5,401 nucleotides of DNA, from contig JAWWOH010000128.1 of assembly GCA_033851845.1 (NCBI GenBank), forward strand, positions 1 through 5,401, written 5' to 3'. Below are positions 1 to 5,401 of the stretch, piece after piece. This DNA is from RYN-124 sp033851845. Its GTDB lineage: Bacteria; Actinomycetota; Actinomycetes; Mycobacteriales; SCTD01. Made by a program: the position numbers and the translations under genes. Below the pieces are notes generated by a model, which was not told where the DNA came from, did not search any database, and was given only the letters and a program-made list of their open reading frames with translations. The number at the start of each line of letters is the position of its first letter. The first letter of the stretch is position 1.

Positions 1-179
1 CGGTAGTCGTAGCCGAGGATGTCGCCGGCCGCGACCCGGGCCGCGCTCACAGCATCCTTGCGCGCCTGGTCCTCGGACTCGCGGGTGTGCCGCTGCCACC
101 CCAGCACCGCGACCGCGGTGAGCGCGGCCAGGCAGAGCACGACGAAAACCGGGACGAGCCAACCCGGGCCCCGCCTCAC
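1..179 (-). CDS. second Mce-associated membrane protein (Mas2), 3' end outside window
   Basis: The first 60 residues of a second Mce-associated membrane protein; the remainder lies beyond coordinate 1. The GTG start overlaps the Mas1 stop as GTGA, with a GGGG core 8 nt upstream inside mas1. The N-terminus is short and basic (MRRGPG). One hydrophobic helix follows at about residues 7-28 (WLVPVFVVLCLAALTAVAVLGW). After it come a charged QRHTRESEDQARKDAVSAAR segment and AAGDILGYDYR. This anchor, Ala-rich helix and tyrosine pattern matches the start of the Mas domain in the preceding gene (AARQEAVNLTTISYQ). Unlike Mas1 it has almost no cytoplasmic extension. Paired mas genes after mceF are common in actinobacterial mce operons. 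The truncation is only the window edge: the frame is open to the first base. The assignment rests on context and a short stretch of sequence. Confidence 0.8.
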   Translation of the reverse strand, partial: MRRGPGWLVPVFVVLCLAALTAVAVLGWQRHTRESEDQARKDAVSAARVAAGDILGYDY

Positions 180-952
180 TGCGGCAGCCCCGCGAACGCG
201 ACCTGGCTCACGAGCCAGTGCCCGCTGACCAGGATCAGCTTCATGTCCATCCGGTAGTGCTTCACCAACGGCCGGCCGCCGGCCTTTGCGGTCTGGGCGT
301 TCGAGACGGCCGCGTCGACGGCCACCAGCGCCTCGACCGTACGAGCGCTCTGTGACGCGACGCCGGCGGCGAGCACCGTGCCGACGGACACGGACTGATC
401 CCGCTTCAGGACGTCGGGGAACTGCGCGCGCTGCGCCGCGAACTGCGTCTTCAAGGTCCCGGTGGCAGCGGCGATGATGCGACCGAGGTCGGCGTCGGCT
501 GTCTGGTAGCTGATCGTCGTGAGGTTGACGGCCTCCTGCCGCGCAGCCTGCAGCGCCGCCTGCCGGGCGTCATCGCGGGACCGCGTCTGCCGGGCGTCGA
601 CGAGCAGCCAACCCACCGCGCCGAGCAGCACCAACAGGACGACGCCGAGCGCGACGGAGGCGAGCAACTGCGAACGGGCGTCACCGGGCTGCGCCACCTC
701 GACCGGCTCGGCCACCTCGACCGGCTGCGCCACCTCCTCGACGGGCTCGGCCACCTCGACCGGCTGCGACATCTCGTCCGGAGCGACCTCGACCGGCTCG
801 GCCACCTCGACCGGCTCGGCCACCTCGGGGGGCTCTTCCCACTGCGGCTGCTCGTCGTCGTCCGGCGGCTCCAGCTGCGCCCAGTGCGGAACCTCGGCGG
901 AGTCGTCGGCTGACTCGGTCAGCGGAGCGGGCCGAGGATCAGCGCCCTCCAC
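176..952 (-). CDS. Mce-associated membrane protein (Mas1) with acidic N-terminal repeats
   Basis: A predicted 258-residue single-pass membrane protein of the Mce-associated family. Relatives stabilise or assist Mce complexes. The GTG start at 952 is chosen because GGAGGGG lies 7 nt upstream and no later in-frame start is as well placed. The open frame runs back to 1300, but that part is mceF shadow rich in Arg and Ala. Residues 1-92 are acidic and Pro-rich and include about seven VEVAEP-like repeats (residues 43-89). A transmembrane helix spans about 96-118 (LLASVALGVVLLVLLGAVGWLLV). The Mas-type domain covers about 125-258, with the family pattern QEAVNLTTISYQTADADLGR, then ATGTLKTQF, and a final strand with KHYRMDMKLILVSGHWLVSQV. 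The N-terminus should be cytoplasmic and the domain extracytoplasmic (inferred from the family). It overlaps mceF by 34 bp and mas2 by 4 bp (GTGA). The N-terminal repeats are unlike anything I associate with the family core. Confidence 0.88.
   Translation of the reverse strand: MEGADPRPAPLTESADDSAEVPHWAQLEPPDDDEQPQWEEPPEVAEPVEVAEPVEVAPDEMSQPVEVAEPVEEVAQPVEVAEPVEVAQPGDARSQLLASVALGVVLLVLLGAVGWLLVDARQTRSRDDARQAALQAARQEAVNLTTISYQTADADLGRIIAAATGTLKTQFAAQRAQFPDVLKRDQSVSVGTVLAAGVASQSARTVEALVAVDAAVSNAQTAKAGGRPLVKHYRMDMKLILVSGHWLVSQVAFAGLPQ
687..836 (-). repeat. 18-bp tandem repeat encoding VEVAEP-like units in mas1
   Basis: On the + strand the unit is GGCTCGGCCACCTCGACC, or a variant with GGCTGCGCC. 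Copies lie at 687-704, 705-722, 723-743 (3 bp longer), 744-761, 795-812 and 813-830. A degenerate stretch at 762-794 falls between the fourth and fifth copies, and a partial unit begins at 831. All length changes are multiples of 3, so the mas1 frame is kept. Read on the minus strand, the units encode VEVAEP or VEVAQP, with one VEEVAQP and one diverged APDEMSQP segment. Near-identical copies suggest expansion by slippage or unequal recombination. Confidence 0.9.
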
Positions 953-2265
953 GACGAATCCCCTCCAGGCTCTCGCTGACCGCCGGTCGTGGCTAGAACG
1001 TAGTCGCCTGTGCCGGGTCCGGACAGCGTCGTCGCCGGCAGCGACGTGCCGGCCGCCGGCCCGTCGAAGCTCGACGGCGCAGCACCCGGCGACGGCGAGG
1101 CCGAGGGCAACCCCTCGTTGTTCTTGTACGACGGCTGGTCGGCGAGCCGGCCGCCGCCGGGCTCCGGCGCCTGACGGGCTCCCCGCGGCCCGACGCTGGA
1201 GCTGCTTGGCTCCTTGCAGTAGGCGCCGTACCGAATCGGCGGGTAGGCCAGCTCCGACGGCAGCCGGCGCTTCTCCGGCGGCACGTAACCCAACGTGCAC
1301 GGCTGCGATTCCTCGCTCGGGGGCACGGGCACGCCGAACCGCGTGGTGCCGTCGCCCGGGAACAGCCCGAACGACGTCGCGACGATGTACGGGTAGACGA
1401 TCAGCACCTGCCGCACCGCCGGGATCCGCACCGCGGTGACCTGCCCCAGCGACACCAGGTTGCCGAGCGTGATCGGAAGGGTCGCGTCGACGCTCTTCTC
1501 CAACGCGTCGACCTGCGCAGCCGCCCCGATCCCCGCGGACAGCACCCGCCGCAGGTCGGCGTCGCTGCCTTTGAGGGCCGACGAGAAAGCCGCGAGGTGC
1601 TTGGCGAAGGCAACGGTGTCATTGCTCAGGTCGTTCTGCGTGTCGAGGACCGTGCGGCCCTGTTCGAGCAGGCCCACGGTGTCGGGCGCGTCGAGGTTCG
1701 CCTCTGCGGACAGGCTCGTGGTTGCGTCCAGCAGCCGACGCAGGGCGGGCCCCGTCTCGGCGAAGCCGGTGCCGAGCTCGTCGACGAGGGTGTGCAGATC
1801 CTGGTTCGGCACCGACTTGATGAGGGTGTCGAGGTTGACCAGCAGCGTCTCGGTGGAGACGGGCAGCGAGGTGTGGTCGGCCGGGATGACGCTGCCCTCA
1901 CGCAGGTAGGGACCGCCGGTCGTCGCCGGTTGCAGGTCGACGTACTGCTCCCCGAGCGCAGAGCCGTTCCCGATCACCGCCCGCACGTCGGACGGCACGT
2001 GCGGACTGCTGTTCATGTCCAGCGCGACCCGGATGCCGTCGTCGCGCAGCGCGATCTGGCCTACCCGGCCGATCTCGACGCCGCGGTAGGTCACGCTGGC
2101 CGTCGTGAAGATCCCGCCGGAGTCGGGCAGGTCGACGTACGCCGTGTAGCTCTGGCCGAGCAGCGCGCGACCCGCGCCGATGTAGTGCACCAGCACGTAA
2201 CCGACGCCGAGAACGGTGACCAGGGTGAAGGCCACCAGCTTCGTGATGACGGTCCGGCCGATCAT
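919..2265 (-). CDS. mceF: MceF-type Mce/MlaD-domain protein
   Basis: A complete 448-residue protein, the last Mce subunit of the operon. The ATG overlaps the mceE stop (ATGA) and has a GGGG core 7 nt upstream. The open frame continues upstream to 3336, but that part is only the mceE shadow. A membrane anchor lies at about residues 8-28 (TKLVAFTLVTVLGVGYVLVHY). The MlaD domain is at about 38-113, with GGIFTTASVTYRGVEIGRVG and the closing motif SALGEQYVDLQP. Helical tunnel sequence runs to about 290, followed by VRQVLIVYPYIVATSFGLFPGDG. Cys323 and Cys350 bracket a Pro/Tyr/Arg-rich segment of the kind seen in MceF proteins and may be disulfide-bonded (inferred). Residues 351-435 are Ser/Pro/Gly/Ala/Thr-rich and probably disordered. 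The end is SWRALILGPLR, similar to the MceE terminus. The last 34 bp overlap mas1, and the mas1 ribosome binding site lies inside this gene. Confidence 0.95.
   Translation of the reverse strand: MIGRTVITKLVAFTLVTVLGVGYVLVHYIGAGRALLGQSYTAYVDLPDSGGIFTTASVTYRGVEIGRVGQIALRDDGIRVALDMNSSPHVPSDVRAVIGNGSALGEQYVDLQPATTGGPYLREGSVIPADHTSLPVSTETLLVNLDTLIKSVPNQDLHTLVDELGTGFAETGPALRRLLDATTSLSAEANLDAPDTVGLLEQGRTVLDTQNDLSNDTVAFAKHLAAFSSALKGSDADLRRVLSAGIGAAAQVDALEKSVDATLPITLGNLVSLGQVTAVRIPAVRQVLIVYPYIVATSFGLFPGDGTTRFGVPVPPSEESQPCTLGYVPPEKRRLPSELAYPPIRYGAYCKEPSSSSVGPRGARQAPEPGGGRLADQPSYKNNEGLPSASPSPGAAPSSFDGPAAGTSLPATTLSGPGTGDYVLATTGGQREPGGDSSWRALILGPLR
960..966 (-). promoter_or_regulatory. ribosome binding site of mas1, inside mceF
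   Basis: GGAGGGG on the minus strand lies 7 nt before the GTG at 952. It is the longest Shine-Dalgarno match in the window. It lies within mceF codons for the PGGDSSW region, so mas1 can be initiated on mRNA still being translated for MceF. It decides the GTG start of mas1. Confidence 0.8.
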
Positions 2266-3392
2266 CGCAGTGCCCCGAGGAGCAGGTCGCTGATGCCGCG
2301 GCCGCTGACCCAGTGGACCGGCGCGGTGCGCGGCCCGGTCACCGGGGTCACGACCGGCCGGGCCGAGGTGCGACCCGTCACCGTCGGGGCCGGCGACGCC
2401 GGGTTGAAGGTGTTGAGCAGCGACGCGGACGAGACGTCGACCGTCAGGGCGAGGTTGCCGTAATCGCCGAAGTAGCCCTTCTCCACGCCGTCCGCCGTCG
2501 GGTAGGTGATGATCGCCTCGAGGGACTGCGGGATGACGTCGCCGACCTCCGCGAGCTTGGTCAGCGTGGGCTTGAGCGCCTTGAGGTTGGCCAGCAGATC
2601 GGCCTGCGAGCCCTTCACGACCCGAGTGGCGACGGTGCCCAGGTGATCGAGCGACACCAGCAGGGCGGTGAGCTGCTTGCGGTCCGCGGCCAGGATCGAC
2701 AGCGCGTGCGGCATCCGGTCCACGGCGTCGGTGAGTGCCTTCTCCTGGCCCTTCACCGTGCCGGCCAGCCGGTCGACCCGCTCGATCGCGGCGACGATCT
2801 GCGTCTTCTGCACATCGAGCGCGGTGACGAAGGTGTTCAGGCGGACCAGCAGGTCGCGGGCCGTTCCCTCGCGGCCCTGCAGCGCGGTGTTGAGCTCCGC
2901 CGCGATCGTGTGCAGCTGAGCCAGGCCGCCGCCGCTGAGCAGAAGCGACAGCGCGCTCAGCACCTCCTCGACGGTGGCATCGGTGTCGGTGCTGGCCAGC
3001 TCGATGACCGCACCGTTCTTCAGCCGCCCGGTGGGCGCGACGGCGGTCGGTCCGTGGATCTCGACGAACTTCTCCCCCAGCAGGCTGGTCTGGGACACTC
3101 GGGCGATGCTGTTGGCCGGCAGCTTCACGCGGTTCTCGAGCTGGCAGATCACCAGCGCGTGCCGGCCCTGGATCGCAACCTTCTTCACGTGGCCGACCGT
3201 CGCGTCGTTGACCTTGACCGCGGAGTACGGCACGAGGTCCAGCGCGTCGGCGAACTGGACGCTGACCGTGTACGTGTTCTTGCCGTTGCCCGCCGCTCCC
3301 GGCAGCGGGAGGCTGTAGATCCCGTCGAACCCGCATCCGCTCAGCGCCAGCGCCGACACGGCGAGGGCGGCGGCGAGCCGGCGGGCCCTCAT
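2262..3392 (-). CDS. mceE: MceE-type Mce lipoprotein (LprK-like)
   Basis: A complete 376-residue lipoprotein subunit of the Mce complex. The start chosen is the ATG that overlaps the mceD stop (ATGA), with GAAGG 7 nt upstream. It gives a clean signal peptide: basic MRARR, a hydrophobic core, then the lipobox LSGC with Cys20 as the predicted diacylated residue. A longer frame starting at 3449 would put 19 non-signal residues in front and is rejected. After the Cys comes GFDGIYSLPLPG, characteristic of MceE proteins. The MlaD domain follows at about 38-114, with FADALDLVPYSAVKVNDATVG and the closing strand SLLGEKFVEI. Residues 140-290 are helical. About 331-366 is a Pro/Thr/Ser/Val-rich, probably disordered linker. 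The protein ends in ISDLLLGALR, which resembles the MceF C-terminus. Known Mtb relatives in this position (LprK in Mce1) are lipoproteins, which supports the E assignment. Confidence 0.95.
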   Translation of the reverse strand: MRARRLAAALAVSALALSGCGFDGIYSLPLPGAAGNGKNTYTVSVQFADALDLVPYSAVKVNDATVGHVKKVAIQGRHALVICQLENRVKLPANSIARVSQTSLLGEKFVEIHGPTAVAPTGRLKNGAVIELASTDTDATVEEVLSALSLLLSGGGLAQLHTIAAELNTALQGREGTARDLLVRLNTFVTALDVQKTQIVAAIERVDRLAGTVKGQEKALTDAVDRMPHALSILAADRKQLTALLVSLDHLGTVATRVVKGSQADLLANLKALKPTLTKLAEVGDVIPQSLEAIITYPTADGVEKGYFGDYGNLALTVDVSSASLLNTFNPASPAPTVTGRTSARPVVTPVTGPRTAPVHWVSGRGISDLLLGALR

Positions 3393-4456
3393 CGGGCCGC
3401 CTTCGGTGGGATCGGCAGGCCGTTGAGCGGCTTCAGGTAGTCCAGGCACTGCTGCGGCGACCCGCCGAGCGACTCGTAGAGCTGGCAGATGAACAGCGCG
3501 GGGTTGTCCTGCCGGTCGTTGTTGTCGAACCTCGCGTTGTAGGTGCGCGCCGACGGCGTGTACATGTGCGGGTAGTTGCCGACGCCGACGGCGCCGATGT
3601 CGGCGATGTGCGCGAGCAGGACGCGCTCCTTCGCCAGGATCGTCGTGATCCGGCTGAGCTCGGCGACATCGGTCGCAACCAGGGCCCGGTTGTCCTTGAC
3701 GAAACGGGCGACCTCCTCGAGCGCAATGCCGACCTCGTGGACGGCGGCTGCGAAGGTCTCCTTCTCGCTGTCGAGCTGGGCAGTCACCTCGGCGAGGTTG
3801 CTGGTGAAGCTGCGGGTCTCGGCGTCGTGCTGTGCCAGTGCGGTGCTGAACAGCTGCAGGTTGCGGACGGTGTCGAAGAGCGCGTCCTTGCTGCCCTCGA
3901 GAGTGGTCATCAGGTCCGAGACGTTGGTCAAGGTGTTGTTGAGCGCGCCGCCTTGCCCGCGCAGGTTGCCGGCACCCACCTGAACGGCGCGGCTGACCGC
4001 GCCGTCGCGGTTGGCGCCGTTGGGTCCGAGCGCCGCGGCCAGCCGGCTCAGGTTGCGGTTGAAGTCGTCGAGCTCGACCGGCACCTCGGTCCTGGCAAGC
4101 GGGATGACCGCCTTGTCGGCGAGCACCGGTCCGCTCTCGTAGACCGGCGCGAGCTGCACGGCGCGGTCCGCGACGAGGGTCGGCTCGACGAAGACGGCGA
4201 AGGCATCAGCCGGGATGCGCTGCTTCGCGTCGTACTCGAAGTCGACCCGGACCTGTGTGCCCTCTGGCCGTACGCCGGTCACCGTGCCCACGCGCACGCC
4301 GAGGACGCTGACCTCCGACCCCTTGTAGATGTGGATCGCCTTCGGGAAGTACGCCGTCGCGGTCTTCGTGCCGCCGCCACCGCGGACGACGTGCACACCC
4401 GCCAGGATCAGTACGACGGCGACGATCGCGGCAACGACCTTGCCCCGGCGGGTCAT
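3389..4456 (-). CDS. mceD: MceD-type Mce/MlaD-domain protein
   Basis: A complete 355-residue subunit of the Mce lipid importer, predicted to be anchored in the membrane with its bulk outside the cytoplasm. Residues 1-6 are basic (MTRRGK), and about 7-24 form one hydrophobic anchor (VVAAIVAVVLILAGVHVV). The MlaD domain spans about 32-105, with GSEVSVLGVRVGTVTGV and the closing strand VADRAVQLAP. The following segment (residues 109-130), with IPLARTEVPVELDD, is typical of MceD members. Residues 130-285 are mainly helical and contribute the tunnel needle. The tail (about 290-355) is Asn/Asp/Tyr-rich and has two cysteines, Cys324 and Cys337, which could form an extracytoplasmic disulfide (inferred). 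The ATG start overlaps the mceC stop as ATGA, with a GAGG core 7 nt upstream inside mceC. The stop overlaps mceE in the same way, implying translational coupling. The substrate is unknown. Confidence 0.95.
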   Translation of the reverse strand: MTRRGKVVAAIVAVVLILAGVHVVRGGGGTKTATAYFPKAIHIYKGSEVSVLGVRVGTVTGVRPEGTQVRVDFEYDAKQRIPADAFAVFVEPTLVADRAVQLAPVYESGPVLADKAVIPLARTEVPVELDDFNRNLSRLAAALGPNGANRDGAVSRAVQVGAGNLRGQGGALNNTLTNVSDLMTTLEGSKDALFDTVRNLQLFSTALAQHDAETRSFTSNLAEVTAQLDSEKETFAAAVHEVGIALEEVARFVKDNRALVATDVAELSRITTILAKERVLLAHIADIGAVGVGNYPHMYTPSARTYNARFDNNDRQDNPALFICQLYESLGGSPQQCLDYLKPLNGLPIPPKAAR

Positions 4457-5401
4457 CGCCCGGCCTCGATCGCCTGGCGGGCGGCATCGACGCCGAGTAG
4501 GTCGCCGAACGTCTTCGGGACGGTGGAGCGGACACTCGGGACCGGCAGCCCCGCGTGGAACGGGTTGGTCGCGTTGATGGCCGTCCCGTCGAACCAGGGG
4601 CCGGCCCCGGTCGCGTCGACCTCGCCCCGGATGAAGACGTAGAGGCCCTTGATGACGTCATCCAGGTTCTGCTGGTTGGCGGCGATCAGCGACGTGACGC
4701 CGTGCAGGTGGCGCAGCATGGGCGTCAGGGTCTTCTCGTTGTCGTGCACCAGGCCGGTCAGCTCGCGGCTCAGCGAGACCGTGTTGGCGAGCAGCTCGTC
4801 GATGACCTCGCGGCGGGCGTGCAGCATGGCGAGCAGGGCGCTGCCGTCGCCGAAGAGCTGGACGAACTGCTCACGACGGTCGGCGAGAACTGCGGTGAAG
4901 GACGACGCGTGCGACAGCAGCTCGCGGAGCTCGGCGTCGCGGGAGGCGATCGTTGCCGACAGCCGGCCCAGGCCGTCGAGCATCGCCTTCACCGAGGCCG
5001 GCGAGTCCTTGAAGGTCGCCGACAGGGTGTCGAAGGCGTCGGCCAGCTGCTTGACGTCGATGTTCCCTGCGGCCTTCGTCAGGTCCTGGAAGGCCGGCTC
5101 GACGTCGTACGGTGACGTGGTCTGGCTGAGCGGCAGCTCCCGATCCCGAGGCCAGCTGCCCTCCCCCTTCGGCTCGAGCGCGAGGTACTTGTTGCCGAGC
5201 AGCGTGAAGATCTGGATGCTCGCCGTCGTCTGGCCGCCGAGGTGCACCGCACTGTTCTTGAGGGTGAACGTGACCCGCACGTGGGAGCCGGCCAGCGCGA
5301 CCTTCGACACCTGCCCCACCGCCACGCCGCCGACGCGCACCTTGTCGCCGACCCGCAGCCCGGCGGCCTCGCTGAACGCCGCCTTGTACGTCGGCCCGGA
5401 G
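4453..5401 (-). CDS. mceC: MceC-type Mce/MlaD-domain protein, 5' end outside window
   Basis: This is the C-terminal 315 residues of an Mce-family lipid-transport subunit. The reading frame runs open to the window edge, so the signal anchor and the start of the MlaD domain are missing. The GTG at 5340 is an internal valine: the 20 codons before it encode conserved Mce sequence (YKAAFSEAAGLRVGDK, leading into VRVGGVAVGQV). The rest of the MlaD domain follows to about visible residue 77, ending in the family motif LLGNKYLALEP. Next come LPLSQTTSPYDVEPAFQDL and a long helical stretch, roughly residues 105-260, expected to form part of the hexamer tunnel. The tail carries GPWFDGT, common in MceC proteins. 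Assignment as the third subunit rests on position: next come a non-lipoprotein Mce, then the lipoprotein, then the final Mce. The stop overlaps the mceD start by 4 bp (ATGA). The substrate is not determinable. Confidence 0.93.
   Translation of the reverse strand, partial: SGPTYKAAFSEAAGLRVGDKVRVGGVAVGQVSKVALAGSHVRVTFTLKNSAVHLGGQTTASIQIFTLLGNKYLALEPKGEGSWPRDRELPLSQTTSPYDVEPAFQDLTKAAGNIDVKQLADAFDTLSATFKDSPASVKAMLDGLGRLSATIASRDAELRELLSHASSFTAVLADRREQFVQLFGDGSALLAMLHARREVIDELLANTVSLSRELTGLVHDNEKTLTPMLRHLHGVTSLIAANQQNLDDVIKGLYVFIRGEVDATGAGPWFDGTAINATNPFHAGLPVPSVRSTVPKTFGDLLGVDAARQAIEAGR

Noticed and set aside
687..836. CRISPR-like or regulatory repeat array
   Set aside because: Units are head to tail without spacers, in frame with mas1, and encode a coherent peptide repeat.
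953..1300. Upstream extension of mas1 to an earlier start
   Set aside because: The 116 extra residues are Arg/Ala/Gly-rich and overlap the MceF C-terminal coding region. The GTG at 952 has the strong SD.
519..1439. Long plus-strand open frame rich in Thr/Ser/Gly/Cys with a repetitive segment
   Set aside because: It is antisense to mas1 and mceF. The repeat is the complement of the VEVAEP array, there is no recognisable domain, and long stop-free antisense frames are expected at this GC content.
1597..2463. 288-codon plus-strand open frame
   Set aside because: Antisense across the mceF/mceE junction. Both minus-strand genes are well supported.
2266..3336. Upstream extension of mceF, which would give an 805-residue protein
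   Set aside because: The extra 357 residues are a frame-shadow of mceE. The ATG at 2265 begins a normal MceF membrane anchor.
2313..3440. 375-codon plus-strand open frame
   Set aside because: It lies antisense to mceE, which has an unambiguous signal peptide, lipobox and MlaD domain. The composition (Arg, Gly, His, Gln, Asp) is typical of a GC-rich shadow.
3393..3449. 19-codon extension of mceE
   Set aside because: It would bury the lipoprotein signal peptide. The ATG in the ATGA overlap gives a correct signal peptide and lipobox.
3566..4642. 358-codon plus-strand open frame
   Set aside because: Antisense to mceD and mceC, with no domain and shadow-like Arg/Asp/Val/Gly composition.
5338..5340. 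GTG as the start of mceC
   Set aside because: Conserved Mce-domain codons continue upstream to the window edge in the same frame, so this GTG is an internal valine.

Overview
The window is a gapless stretch of one minus-strand operon of the actinobacterial Mce (mammalian cell entry) type. Read from the high-coordinate end, it holds the 3' part of mceC, complete mceD, complete mceE (the lipoprotein subunit), complete mceF, a complete gene for an Mce-associated membrane protein (called Mas1 here), and the 5' end of a second one (Mas2). The yrbEA/yrbEB permease genes, mceA and mceB would be expected upstream, beyond coordinate 5401. The rest of mas2, and perhaps more mas-type genes, would lie before coordinate 1.

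The very high GC content, the GTG and ATG starts preceded by GG-rich Shine-Dalgarno cores, and the C-D-E(lipoprotein)-F-Mas order all point to a high-GC actinobacterium. The proteins look like compact, non-mycobacterial versions of the family, but no genus can be assigned from the window alone.

Family knowledge suggests the following assembly. MceA to MceF each contribute one MlaD/Mce domain to a hetero-hexameric ring. Their long C-terminal helices form a tunnel across the extracytoplasmic space. The ring sits on a YrbEA/YrbEB permease driven by an MceG-type ATPase and carries hydrophobic substrates (fatty acids, sterols or other lipids in characterised systems). Mas proteins are single-pass accessory proteins that stabilise or assist the complex. 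The substrate here cannot be read from the sequence.

Every gene junction overlaps. Three are ATGA, one is GTGA, and mceF/mas1 overlap by 34 bp, with the mas1 ribosome binding site inside mceF. There is no intergenic DNA, and I see no promoter, terminator, RNA gene, mobile element or CRISPR array. The most distinctive feature is an 18-bp tandem repeat in mas1 that gives its predicted cytoplasmic N-terminus an acidic array of VEVAEP-like repeats.
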